A stretch of 64,000 nucleotides of DNA from Hordeum vulgare subsp. vulgare. Lineage: Eukaryota > Streptophyta > Magnoliopsida > Poales > Poaceae. Position 1 is the stretch's first letter. Every line of letters starts with the position of its first letter. The stretch is taken from positions 359,011,974 to 359,075,973 of the forward strand of contig NC_058519.1 of the NCBI RefSeq assembly GCF_904849725.1, written 5' to 3'. Both the position numbers and the translations under genes were made by a program. Shown piece after piece: positions 1 through 10,072 of the stretch. A model generated the notes under the pieces. The model was not told the origin of the DNA, did not search any database, and saw only the letters and a program-made list of their open reading frames with translations.

Positions 1-1042
1 CCGCTCTACGACTCCGTTGGCTTTGGTTCGACTCGGCTGATCCTCCCAAGACTTGGGTGGGAATGGAAACGCCATGCTCTAACAGTGACAGTAATCTTTT
101 TGCGGCGGCCACAACAGTGACACTAGGTGATGGTATGAAGGCTAAATTCTGGGAATCCCCGTGGCTAAATGGCCTCCGGCCCAAAGACATCGCGCCTAAC
201 ATTTTCAACATCTCCAGAAAGGAGTGTGTGGTTAGCAAGGTCCTTGACAACAACTTGTGGATCCATCAGATCAACACTACACAGGGCCTCACTTTGACAC
301 ATATCCAGGAATTTGCCACTCTCTGGGAGATGATGGATGATGTCACTCTCCACCTTGAGAGGAAGGACATGATTTCGTGGAAGTTCACAACCAGTGGGAA
401 TTATTCAGCCTCCACGGCATACATGGCTCAATTTTCGGGGCTGGTTCTGAGTGCAACCTCTGCTGTTAACTGGAAGACGTGGGCGCCGTCCAAGTGCAAA
501 TTTTTTGCATGGTTAATCCTGCAAAATCGTGTGTGGACAGTAGATCGGTTGCAACGGAGAGGGTGGCCAAATTGTGGGATATGCCAGTTATGCAAGCAGG
601 CCCCGGAGACTGCCGCTCACCTCCTCTTCCGGTGTCGATTCACCGCCTGAGTTTGGAACGAGATTGTTATTTGGCTTGGCATGCACGGCCACTCGCCGAT
701 GATTTGGCAGCATGAAAACTCCGTCCACAACTGGTGGCTCCGTTCAGTGGAGGCTGGAGGCCAAATAAAAAAGGCCACTGCCTCGGTGATGATGCTGGTC
801 TCATGGGAAATATGGAAGGAGCGAAACGCCAGAGTCTTTAGCAACACCGCCACCCCAGCCACCGTCGTCGTCACGAGAATCAAAGAGGAGGCCCAGCTTT
901 GGGAGTTAGCGGGAGCAAAGCATCTCAGTAGTCTTATGTCGCGAGAGTAGTTTCTTTTTTCTTTGCCGCGCGGCGGCATATGTCTAAACCTTCTCCTTAT
1001 TCAATGAAATTGGCAAGTCTTTTGCCTTGTTTCAAAAAAAAA
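1..1042 (+). mobile_element. L1-type LINE, 5'-truncated by the window edge, 3' end present
   Basis: This is the 3' end of a plant non-LTR retrotransposon. The coding part (3-950) is the C-terminal portion of ORF2, followed by a short 3' UTR and an A-run at about 1034-1042. The polyA tail on the plus strand gives the orientation. The tail ends about 65 bp from the stop codon of the minus-strand reticulon gene, so the insertion lies in or just beyond that gene's 3' UTR. The upstream part of the element is outside the window, so no target-site duplication can be tested. Confidence 0.85.
3..950 (+). pseudogene. LINE ORF2 C-terminal region (zf-RVT), one in-frame stop
   Basis: One frame stays open from base 3 to the stop at 948-950, apart from a TGA at 648-650. 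The translation shows the plant LINE C-terminus: a WAPSKCKFFAWL block, then a cysteine/histidine cluster (CGICQLC ... H ... C) of the zf-RVT type, then SWEIWKERNARVF near the end. After the TGA the same frame resumes with VWNEIVIWLG, so this is a point-mutation stop and not a frameshift. The reverse transcriptase and endonuclease domains would lie upstream of the window. The protein would bind and copy its own RNA; this copy cannot make a full product. Confidence 0.85.
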
Positions 1043-1106
1043 ATGCACATGGGACAAGCCTGTTAATTCTAGCAGGTTCATCCGGATCACACGGCATACA
1101 GTCCAA

Positions 1107-2320
1107 CTACTGGCTCTTCCTGAACTTGAGGTTCCCTTTTGGTATCTTGCTCAAGACGCCCTTGTCAAGCTTCTGGTACTGACTCCCAACCAACCCAAGC
1201 ATGTTGTACAGCACCTCATCGACTTGATCATGATACCTCTCATAGAACACTGGTAGAGTGTGTGCACACACAAACCCTGCACCAGAGCACCAGTGTAAAT
1301 GGTATTCAGAAAAAAAAAATGTCCAGGTGTTCATCCCTCCTCAACATATTATCAAGTGAAATCATGGTTGTTACCGATGTAGATAACGGTGATGAGACTG
1401 AACCAGCTCCCGATGAAAGCGGTGACAACGAACCCGGCAATCACCTGAAAGAAAGAAATCAAGCCTGGTCTGATCCCTACATGTCTGCTACTGCAAGTGC
1501 TCATGGGGGAGGACAAACTGATAGGACAGATTTCATCTCATAGACGTTAGCTTAAGGCGCAACATACCATAAGGAACTGCTTCAGGTCTCTTCCACTGGA
1601 CACATCCTGAAGGCTTCCCAAGAAGTTGTTCACCTGGGCGCCGACAGCGGCACCGATGTTTGCAAACAGCTCCTCTGGCAACTCTACACGGGGCACGTTA
1701 GAAGGAGACCTGAAAAAGCAGACACCATACATAAAGTTTTACTGCTTGTGATTATGCTGCCTACCGAAGTTCAGGATGGAGAGCAAACATATAAAAACAC
1801 TGCAGAATTGGTGCATATATACCCATTGAGCATGCCTGCGAAGCTGGACCATCCGAACTGGATAACCATGCCAAAAACAAGCACAAATGATACGATGGTC
1901 AGCAAATGGTAGCCGAGCCACTCGAAGAAGACCCAGGCAGCTGTTGCAACAGCAAGAACGCTGGATGAGATCTTCTTGTTCCTCCACAGTAGCACGTCGG
2001 CGGCTGCGGTCATTGCCGCCGCGGGGAAGGAAGCGGACATATCATCAGCAACTCCGTGTCCGATTAATAAGAGGGAGATAAAAGTTGTAGGTTGCGAAAA
2101 TGAAAATGCCAAGCAAGTATAAGAGGTCCAGACATTTTCCGCCGCCAAGGATGTGGTGGACAGACTTGTGGCCCCCGAAGAGCTTCTTGGCCTGGCCGGA
2201 GATGGAGCCCTGATCGTCGATGTCGAACCTGACAGACTTTTGCTTGGGGAGCTTGTCGGCGATGGCGTCCATGATGCCACTCATCATGTTCTCTGTGGCA
2301 TTCTCAGAGTGCTCTGGCAT
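1107..2320 (-). CDS. reticulon-like protein (RTNLB family), five coding exons, intact
   Basis: Membrane-shaping protein of the tubular endoplasmic reticulum. Exons on the minus strand are 2320-2134, 2003-1823, 1709-1568, 1444-1375 and 1276-1107. Intron phases are 1, 2, 0 and 1, every intron is GT-AG (98-130 bp), and the joined frame is 750 nt (249 aa plus stop TAG at 1107-1109). The start is the ATG at 2320-2318 (MPEHSENATENM). The N-terminal region of about 62 residues is hydrophilic. The reticulon domain then begins with ADVLLWRNKK and has two long hydrophobic hairpins (around WVFFEWLGYHLLTIVSFVLVF and FLMVIAGFVVTAFIGSWFSL). A C-terminal block FYERYHDQVD follows, as in plant reticulons. I find no stop or broken splice site. 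This is the one apparently functional gene in the window. The subfamily number cannot be assigned from sequence alone. Confidence 0.9.
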
Positions 2321-3002
2321 CGTTCCACACACTGGAAAATACGATCTCCATTCGACATAAAACGCGAGCAAATCAAGCTTCATATTTATTTTCAACATGT
2401 CTCTTTTAGTGCCTTTCTCAGAAATGTTGTGAGTAAATCAGATCATTCAAGTAAATCAGGAATTTGCTAATTAAGTAAATAACCTTGATGAAGAACCTTC
2501 AAGTATAATTTATGTATAAACTAAAAGGGATTGTAAGATCACTGGAGTGATTAAACTAAAGCATATGCCAATTATCTGAAACTTTGAAGGAGTTAAAGGC
2601 TCCTTTTTCTTTTTGTCTAACTACTAGACTAACAACAAATCCAGTTTTGTAAAGCGCGGAAAGGTTAAGGCAAGGTGCTGCATGGTCCGACAAACATGAA
2701 AAGAAGGGGGAAATAGCACAAGCTGTGAAAGATGAACTTACCAAGCAAAAGAGGGATCAGTAGGCAACTAAAGCTGTTGATCTTCCGGCGAACTGATCCC
2801 ACGAAGCAGGCGTTGGAGGGGTACCAATCAGACAAGAGGGGAAAGTTGGGAAATGTCAGGAGGAGAAGAGGAATTCTTTTCTTCCTTTTTTGAGAGAGAG
2901 AAGGAGAAGAGGAATTCTTAAGAGCAACTAGTTTGTTGAATGAAAGGGATAGGTGGGCCAGTGGGCTTGCTCGTAATTGGGCTGTGGGCCAGGGCCACAT
3001 TA
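2321..3002 (-). promoter_or_regulatory. reticulon gene 5' UTR with intron, and proximal promoter
   Basis: Upstream of the reticulon ATG the minus strand carries a good acceptor (ttttccag, AG at 2333-2332) and a good donor (GCTTG/GTAAGT, GT at 2741-2740). These predict a 410-bp intron in the 5' UTR (2332-2741) with an untranslated first exon ending at 2742. That exon holds a CT-rich stretch (about 2885-2915), a common feature of plant 5' UTRs. I see no convincing TATA box, so the transcription start is not placed. Confidence 0.5.
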
Positions 3003-3444
3003 GAGCAATAAGTGTGAACTGAGTTTGTCGCCATGTAGTAGCCTGGAGATTCCTTCCCCTAAAATTAGCCTCGAAATTTTCCTACAATTAGAAACAAAAA
3101 ATGACTAAACTATGCCTTGTACTCAAAATTCTCTCAGAAAAACCCTAAGAAAACTTGAAAGATACTTACTGGTTTGTGATCATGCTTAATAGAACCTACC
3201 GTCACCAAACACCACAGCATGCAACATCAGCACCATACATTCTTCATTGTTCTATGTCGATCACAACATGATGGTGAATTACACTTTAAAAAAAAATATT
3301 CCTCAAAAAAGGTAAATTACAATTCTGCACCTTGTATGGAGCTCAACTCAGTTGAATGGTATGGAACGATCAAACATTTGGAATGCAACAGTCTGATAAG
3401 GTAATTCCAGCGGGTTTTCTGGAAAAATCATCCACGAAGCATAG
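3003..3444. other. intergenic, no gene seen
   Basis: This is spacer between the reticulon promoter region and the 3' end of the PRP31 copy. It is AT-rich with short A-runs (about 3289-3310). Only short open frames without family resemblance are present, so I annotate no gene. Confidence 0.5.
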
Positions 3445-3552
3445 GTAATGTTGTGTACTGCATGACTTCATACATTGTGTTGTTGTAGTGCGTGAACTGT
3501 AATGTTGTGTACTGCATGACTTCATACATTGTGATGTTGTAGTGCATGAACT
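3445..3552. repeat. 54-bp direct tandem duplication
   Basis: Two adjacent copies of a 54-bp unit start at 3445 and 3499 (each begins gtaatgttgtgtactgcatg). They differ at only a few positions. They lie about 90-200 bp beyond the stop codon of the PRP31 copy, probably in its former 3' UTR or just downstream. Confidence 0.85.
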
Positions 3553-5140
3553 GTATTTACATGTATATATTTTGCGCGGAAACTGTACTTATTTTACAAA
3601 TCACGTGGTAAAACTGAGAATCAGGTCCTTCCATTTTCAGATTCTAGCCTCCAGGCCTACTCATCCGAGAAAATGTTCCGTTCTCCGAGAAGTAGGTGTT
3701 CTGGGTTCCACTTCCAAGAAGGTTCCCATGTGCCTGTGGGTTTGACAGCTCTATTCCCTGTAAGTGACAGGTAAGGTATATAAGAAAGATGGGAGTGATG
3801 CCAGGGATTTTATGTGGTTAAACTGTTTAAAAATAACAAAATAGGGCAATCCAACTAACTGAAACCGTATAATGGCGTCGAGGATGCATACAGCCTACTG
3901 ATTACCATCTTTACAGAAGGTGCTGAATGAATAAAAGCATGGTCCAAACTAACAGCAGCCATAAAGCTGCCTTGTATACAAGAAAGGAAAAAAGAATATG
4001 CAATGCTGTACGGTACCATATTTATGGGTAAACTTACAGTACAGCAAAGTATATCGTTCATGATGACTTCACTCACATAAGCAAAATCTAGGACTTTCTA
4101 GTGCAGGAAAAAGACAAAAACAATGGATGCACTGCCTTTTCCGACTCCTCAACATGAACAAGTCAAGCAACAACTACGCAAATACAAGATAAAAATTTAC
4201 ATAGCAATCTAGAGTACCAGCCATGATCCCATGTTAAACAACTGGATTGGCTAAATATCATGCATAACATCAATTACCTATCTTAAAGTGTACCAGGGAA
4301 AAATAAACTCACCTGAACTGGTGTAAAGGCCAAACTAGATGTCAGTCCAGATGTTGCACCACTGCTACCATAACTCTTCTCCTTGAATCTAATATTATAA
4401 TATGGAATCAAAAAGAGATTACAGTGCGTGATATCAAGAAAGAGGTCACGAATTGAAACAGAAACAGCAATTTGAAGATAATTAAGAAAGTTACAGCAGC
4501 TTAACAGCTGCCTGCAAGGTTACTGGAACTGGTACAGGGTGCAAATAATCTGTAACATAAAAAATGTGTGCAAACACCTAAATTACCTAAGGTTTGTACA
4601 GGGAAACATAGATATAAGGATGGTATAAAACACTACACTGCAAATACTAAGCTCTGGGAATCAAGGTGGGTATAAAACAGTGAAGAGAAAGCTGTTGGAA
4701 ACTAATTCTTGTTGATGTATTACTTGATAGCTTAAAATTGAGGATCATCTAAGTTACAATGTTTTGCACATTGCCTCTAATAGTTTGAACCAACTTGTGT
4801 TGAATTTAGAAACAGTCAGACAGAAAACATTACACTGCAAGTTATGCTGTGTTTTTTGGAGTAAAAGCGCAAAAGACCTCTATTGCCGAGCTAATTAGTA
4901 GTCATGTGTTTTAGGCTTAGTAGAACTAAAACTGAATACATGAGGTGCAGTTTTAGTGCTACTAGGCACGAGGATGGAGAGGTTAGCCTTGGTGGGCAGG
5001 TGGTATCGGAGAGAGACACGTTTCGATATTTGGGGTCCATGTTGTAGAAGGATGGCAATATCTATGAAGACGTGGGCCACCGAATCAAGGCTGGGTGGAT
5101 GAAGTGACGCCAAGCTTCCGGCGTACTCTGTGACAAGAGA

Positions 5141-5587
5141 GTGCCACAAAAGCTAAAAGGCAGGTTTTATAGGACAGCTATCCGACCTGCGATGTTGTAT
5201 GGCGCGGAGTGTTGGCCAACCAAGAGACGACATATCCAACAGTTAGGTGTAGCAGAGATGCGCATGTTGAGATGGATATGTGGCCACACAAGGAAGGATC
5301 GGGTACGGAATGACGATATACGAGAGAGACTTGGGGTGGCACCGATTGAAGAGAAGCTGGTCCAGCATCGTCTCAGATGGTTTGGACATATTCAACGGAG
5401 GCCACCGGAAGCGCCGGTGCATAGCAGACGGATAAAGCGTGCTGAGAATGTTAAGAGGGGTCGTGGTAGACCAAACTTGACATGGGAGGAGTCCGTTAAG
5501 AGAAACCTGAAGGTTTGGAATATCGACAAAGACTTAGCCATGGACAGGGGTGCGTGGAAGTTAGCTATCCACATTCCAGAGCCATGA
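5141..5587 (+). pseudogene. RTE LINE reverse transcriptase C-terminal fragment
   Basis: This is the longest surviving open frame (148 codons) of the RTE element. It covers the region downstream of the RT catalytic core (RTAIRPAMLYGAECW onward) and ends in a natural-looking stop. No catalytic YADD box remains because the copy is 5'-truncated. It is non-functional by length. Confidence 0.8.
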
Positions 5588-5653
5588 CTTGGCTTCGAGA
5601 TCTTATGGGTTTCAACTCTAGCCTACCCCAACTTGTTTGGGACTGAAAGGCTT

Positions 5654-5678
5654 GGTTGTTGTTGTTGTTGTTGTTGTG
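5654..5678 (+). repeat. (GTT)n simple repeat, RTE LINE 3' tail
   Basis: This is an uninterrupted run of GTT triplets at the 3' end of the RTE element, immediately before the PRP31 intron sequence resumes with gggaagaataaag. Confidence 0.85.
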
Positions 5679-6363
5679 GGAAGAATAAAGAAGGCATACT
5701 TTTTTGCCACTTTAGCAGCAAGTTTGTTCTGCGCAGCTGAGACACGTAGCCTCCCATTCCCGGCCTGCCCAAGCATGCCATAACCTTCCCCCAAACCATC
5801 ACCTGGTGATAACAAAATGTGATCATGTCAATATTAAAGTATAGTGTAGCTAAACTAACTAGCAAAATGTTATTCCAATCATACTGTCTAAACCAACTGA
5901 CCTAATGGGCTCTCCTCTGGTATACCGAATTGCATTCAGTTTGCAAGCTTCATCATATCGTTTACCACATATCTGCAGAACCAAGTTCCCGAGGTCATGA
6001 CAAGATACCATGCTGTATATGTGATGAATCAAGTTTCAGCACAGAATGCAAATAAGTAGTTCAAGAAAAAATAAATAAGCATACGGGCATACGGCTGTTC
6101 AATATGTTTTCTTTGCAAAAAAAAAAGTTGAGAAAAGCTTACCTTTCTTTCATTTTTCAAAGGCGGAGACACCCTCTCTTCTTTTTAGGCTTGGAGTCTG
6201 GAACAGGAAGTGGTTTTGGAAGCTTTGCAGGAGGTGGTTCTTGCCACTTCTCAATCTTCTTACGAACTTCTTCTAACAAGTTGCGACCAGCTTTTCTTGT
6301 TGGATCACTTCTTATTGAATCGATTCTTGCTGCTAGAGTTGACTTTGCAGCTATAAGCCTGCA

Positions 6364-7010
6364 AGGACGGGCCACCTTCCATGGCTCCACCCATTGTCAA
6401 GCATGGAGGCTAACATTGAAGTGTTGGGCGCCACCATGGGTGCGCTTCTTCCACTGGCTTGCCAACCTTGACCGCTGCTGGACTGCCGACCGCCTTGAGT
6501 GCCGCAACCTGCCCCACCCACAGCGATGTCCGCTCTGTGACCAGGCGCCAGAGACCATACAACACCTGCTCCTCGCGTGCCCCTTCGCCCCACAGGTGTG
6601 GTATGCAATCCTATCTTGGTTGCGCCTCCCATGTTTGCCGCCTGACAACGACGCCGCTCTCCATGATTGGTGGCGCTATGCAAGGCAGAGCACCCCCAAG
6701 CCCATGCATAAGGGCTTCGCGTCCACTGCCCTGCTCGTCCCATGGATGATTTGGAAGCATCGAAACGACTGCGTCTTCGAGGGTGCGCGCCCTTCCATCA
6801 CTACCGTGATCGCCAAGATCAAGGATGAGGCTGTTCTTTGGGCCAAAGCTGGAGCTTTGTGCCTCCGCGTTCTATTGCCGCAGACCTGGGATGTGCACTA
6901 ATACCCCTGTAATTGCACTGTAATTTGCCTCCTAGGAGGAGTGTACCAAACCCTATCTTTTTAATACAATGAAACGCAAAAGCTTTTTGCCTTTTCTCGA
7001 AAAAAAAAAC
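6364..7010 (+). mobile_element. L1-type LINE 3' fragment inserted at the PRP31 deletion
   Basis: This is a second plant L1-like 3' end on the plus strand, ending in an A-run at about 7001-7009. Its coding part is open to TAA at 6899-6901: WAPPWVRFFHWLANL, then CPLCDQAPETIQHLLLACPF (zf-RVT type), then WMIWKHRNDCVFEG. It begins directly at the broken PRP31 exon (after the CRL codons at about 6363) and its other side meets unrelated sequence. I see no target-site duplication, as expected if a deletion accompanied or followed the insertion. The 5' boundary is uncertain by a few bases. Confidence 0.8.
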
Positions 7011-7718
7011 TGAATATGAGGAAGCAATGTGGGACTATTTAAAATATTTTGCCTTATTTCCCAAGTAGTTGGGCCTGCTAATTAAGTTATATGGGCTGTG
7101 AAAGCCTCCGGCTGGGAGACATGAAGAACCGTCTTAACTTCCTCCCTTTATTTATTTCTGCAACAGACGCCTGCTTACGCATGTGTATCATAAAGAAAGT
7201 TGGTGCATGACTACTTTTAGTTAGTACATATAGAGCCGAAGCTCCTATGTATCACAAGCACCACTCCAGCCCAAGTGGCAGAAGCACAGCAGGGGAAGAG
7301 AACTAGCAACGCATGAGAAAAAATCAGGCCAGGACAATGAGCGAAATAGTTTCATGGACGAAAAAAGGTGGTGAAACAATCCTTCATTTAATATTGGGTA
7401 AACACTGCGCACTAAACATACTAAAATATCTCCATTTGCACCCTAAAAACATTTAAAGTACTATTTGGAAATCAGACATGAATGAAAAGAACAATCAACT
7501 GAGTGTTTCTCCAAAATCCATATAATATGTGCCTTTAAGATTTCTTTCGAACTAGCAAACACTGTTCTGGTGGAAAACATTGTGCAGCATCTTATAACTG
7601 ACTGATTACCCTATCCACATAAATAAGGTTTTACTTGTTACCAGATAAACATAGATCTATGCAAATGCAAGAGAAGAAGGTATAAGGTTAGCAGAGATTT
7701 ACGAGTTTGGTCACATAC
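7011..7718. other. unassigned sequence between LINE tail and PRP31 exon 3
   Basis: This stretch should hold PRP31 intron 3 and the following exons, but I find no KVEEAL-type exon or NOP-domain sequence on either strand. The part next to 7718 is probably intron. The rest is AT-rich and unrecognised. The right breakpoint of the PRP31 central deletion lies somewhere here. Confidence 0.5.
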
Positions 7719-8114
7719 TTGCATTATGTCAATATAACGTTGTGTCTTATGTAGTTTTCAGATGCTGTCAAGATCATCATAATTAAGAGACTCAAGGTCA
7801 GGCATATCATCGTCACCATCCTCATCCACACCCACTGGCTCGACATTGTCTTCTTCCTGAAAATTTGACAATAGATTAAGTAATTGCCAACATATATATC
7901 CTTTTAGAACATGGTTACGCAGTAGACACAGAAATCAACTCACGGGATAGGCTTCATTGTCTGAAAGTTCGTCAAGATCGGCCAAGAAGGAATCAGTGAG
8001 GCTAGCCTGTGAAATGGCACCGTTTAGAAACACACCATGAGACCGCTTGCCGAAAATAAATTGCAAATTCAAGATTGCTTAGCTGCTTAACAGGAGGTGA
8101 AATGAACTCACCAT
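7719..8114 (-). pseudogene. PRP31: PRP31 N-terminal exons 1-3
   Basis: Exon 1 contributes only the ATG (8114-8112), directly followed by the donor GTGAGT. Exon 2 (8006-7944) encodes ASLTDSFLADLDELSDNEAYP and exon 3 (7856-7719) begins EEDNVEPVG, with the acidic run DEDGDDDMPDLESLNYDDLD. These match the start of plant PRP31 in order and length. The acceptor of exon 2 is ttcacag and that of exon 3 is tttcag. A TGA at 7758-7760 replaces the serine expected before KLHKTQRY. Exon 3 ends at a good donor, CAA/GTATGT, but no following exon is found. Confidence 0.88.
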
Positions 8115-9060
8115 TATCTCGTCCCAAGTCTTCACCTCGATAGGCTAGACCTATAAGAGAACTTATTGAAGAGGACGATCAGCTCAATCACAACAAATAT
8201 ATAGTGCCCAGATAGGCACTCCCAAAAACTACAGATATGGTGTGGGATACTGCTAATAAAATACTAATGCACAAACAAACATAGATCAAACTAGAGCTTA
8301 CGAGCGAAACATGCTTGTCCAAACTGCTGGTATGTTTTTTGTTTGTAACGAAATTCAAGATAACTAGACCCTTTCCTTGGGTCAATTGATGAGATTATGA
8401 TTGCAGTAGCCCAAACATTCAGCCCTTAACAAACAAGTCTAAAAATTATGGGGCGGATCTTAAAGAACAACCCTAAAAACTAATGAAGCCCTAAAAGCGT
8501 CAGGCCATCAAATCCACGAAATTTCTAAGATATTCCAGCAATTGCATATGCAACACAGTTCATCAACAGGAAATCAACAAGCAATGTTAGAGCACCAAAT
8601 CTGCACCTAGTCACACCGTCACCGAGGGAGGAAGAAGTCTGCGAAGAGGTCTGTCACCTTTGCCCATGGTCGAGGTCAACCGCGGCGGCAGGGAAATGTG
8701 AATGGGTACAAAGGCGGTGGTAGCAGGGAAGCACGGAATGTGTAGACGGCAGCGGCCGCGCCGGCGGTTTGTTTTGTGGGGTGGCGCCTGCGACAAAGAA
8801 GGGATGAGGGTGAGGGAACACGGTGGAGAGCAGCCTTCGCCCGATATGCTCTTCATCGGTCCGGCGGAATTCTATATCCGTTTTGTAATTGTATTCGCGC
8901 TTACTCATTTTTTAGACGAAATCAAAAAAACATATTAAATATTTTGAAAATATAAAAAAATTAATTAAACATTAATGCCGGACTGCTATAGTTCCACGAG
9001 TTCATATTACATTAAATAAAAAATGTGAAGGCAATACTTTTATTTGATTTTTATATGAAC
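8115..9060 (-). promoter_or_regulatory. 5' flank of the PRP31 copy
   Basis: Just upstream of the ATG the minus strand has an acceptor-like tctcttatag, suggesting a 5' UTR intron with an untranslated exon further up. A GC-rich stretch at about 8600-8870, unlike its AT-rich surroundings, could be that exon and core promoter. Short open frames there show no family resemblance. From about 8930 to 9060 the sequence is AT-rich with nothing recognised. Confidence 0.4.
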
Positions 9061-10060
9061 TGACGCACCGGTTCAATCGTTTTGGCGGCCGCGCAGTCGT
9101 TGCCGTTTGATTAGCGCATCATGGACCGTTTAGATTTTATCTCCTGAACCATGTCTTCCTCTTTGCGCCTCCCTTGTCCTCCGCATCATAGTTGCGAGCT
9201 TGGCGCGACGCTCGTTCCTCCGTGTCGCCCTAGCACACACCGTTCCCTTGCCTTGCCTCGCCTCCTCATCTCCTTTCATCGTCGGTCGTCCCTGGTTTCC
9301 GCCCCTCATCGTCGGTCGCCGATGAGCTTCATACCTGCAGCCCTCCGATGCTCCTCGTCGCTCAAGCCTCATGCCACATCTTGGACGCATGTTGCAGCAA
9401 AAACGAGCACCCATTCCAGCAAAATTGAACGCCGGTTCCAACAAAAACCATCTTCGCCGCCGAGTCGCGATGTCGGTTACAGCTTGCATTGCCACCGGTT
9501 GTAGCAATTCGAAGAACTGGTTAAAACTTTTTTCGCCGTCCGTTGAAGCTTTTCCTACATTGGTCGAAGCTTTTTTCAACTGTTGATACTGGTTGTAGCA
9601 AAACTCGACGCCGGTGGTAGCACGGGAAAATGCAGGTTGCAGCAAAACTAGATGTCGATTGTAGCTCCTTGATCATACGTTGCAGCTATATGTCGTCGCC
9701 GGCTGCAAGTTCGAGTCGTCGGCCACCCGCGGGTTGAAACTTTTTATGAAGCCGGATGAAGCTTTTCTATAAAGCGGGATGAAGCTTTTCAATTCAACGA
9801 TTGAAGCTTCCTCACTGAAAATGGATGCAGCTTTTTTGTGCTCGGTTGAAGCTATCTTGGTAATCGGTTATACCATTTTTCGTTGTCGGTTGCAGCTTCT
9901 CTCACGCGCGGCCAAGGGGCGATGGTGCAGCCATGGCAAAGAACGTGTAGGGCGCAGTTGTGTGGGCGCGTGATGTCAGCGTGGCTCGCATCCGGCGGAA
10001 GCTCCGTCCGGCGCGCTGGCCCCAAACGATTCCCAAACTTTAAATACGCTAAAAATGATG
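9061..10060. repeat. repetitive DNA with degenerate 'ttgaagctttt/gttgcagc' units, possibly a non-autonomous DNA transposon
   Basis: From about 9370 to 9910 short units recur imperfectly: gttgcagcaaaa, ttgaagctttt and gatgaagctttt, spaced about 25-45 bp apart. This pattern is common in grass transposons. The ends show a weak inverted similarity (aatcgtttTGG at about 9074, and its complement near 10015-10030), but I could not find flanking target duplications. The open frames across it are low-complexity and I do not treat them as genes. Confidence 0.45.
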
Positions 10061-10072
10061 AGGTGTGTTTCC

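Larger units (their letters stand above)
4885..5678 (+). mobile_element. RTE-type LINE, 5'-truncated, with (TTG)n tail
   Basis: This is a truncated non-LTR retrotransposon on the plus strand, inside a PRP31 intron. The translation shows the end of a reverse transcriptase: LSRTKTEYM, then FRYLGSM, then an open stretch at 5141-5587 with MLYGAECW, MRMLRWICGHTRKDR, RLRWFGHIQRRP and LTWEES. These blocks are typical of plant RTE-clade LINEs. The 3' end carries the familiar CCCCAACTTGTTTGGGACTGAAAGGC motif region and ends in a (GTT)n tail, which RTE elements use in place of polyA. Stops lie upstream of 5141. The element ends only about 20 bp from the splice donor of the adjacent PRP31 exon. The 5' boundary is approximate. 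Confidence 0.85.
3644..6363 (-). pseudogene. PRP31: PRP31 C-terminal exons
   Basis: Five exons remain. 6363-6143 encodes CRLIAAKSTLAARIDS to KMKER, including the lysine-rich PKKKRG block, with a stop at 6157-6159. 5972-5902 encodes YVVNDMMKLAN, then a stop at 5936-5938, then MQFGIPEESPL. 5802-5700 encodes DGLGEGYGMLGQAGNGRLRV to AKVAK. 4388-4313 encodes FKEKSYGSSGATSG to FTPVQ. 3757-3644 encodes GIELSNPQAHGNLLGSG to the stop TAG at 3644-3646. The first of these is cut on its 5' side by LINE sequence. The last three have no lesions at all, so the decay looks recent. Confidence 0.9.
3644..8114 (-). pseudogene. PRP31: PRP31 (pre-mRNA-processing factor 31) pseudogene, centre deleted
   Basis: PRP31 is a U4/U6 snRNP protein needed to build the tri-snRNP of the spliceosome. 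The N-terminal acidic region and the whole C-terminal region are recognisable on the minus strand. Exons: 8114-8112 (ATG only), 8006-7944, 7856-7719, then 6363-6143, 5972-5902, 5802-5700, 4388-4313 and 3757-3644. All visible introns keep GT-AG borders and compatible phases. Missing is everything between IMQ (end of exon 3) and CRLIAAKSTLAAR, which in the family holds the coiled-coil and NOP domains. In-frame stops are at 7758-7760, 6157-6159 and 5936-5938; the last two replace arginines conserved in the family (from memory) and fit CGA to TGA. A LINE sits at the deletion and another in an intron. The gaps 3758-4312, 4389-4884 and 5803-5901 are introns with nothing else recognised. It cannot make a working protein; transcription is possible. 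Confidence 0.9.

Noticed and set aside
9130..9645. 171-codon minus-strand frame in the repeat cluster
   Set aside because: It follows the degenerate gttgcagc/ttgaagc repeats and shows no family resemblance; frames overlap on the other strand.
9061..10060. terminal inverted repeats of a Mutator-like element
   Set aside because: Weak inverted similarity (about 15 of 23 bases) near both ends, but no target duplication could be found and the repeat units themselves create chance matches.
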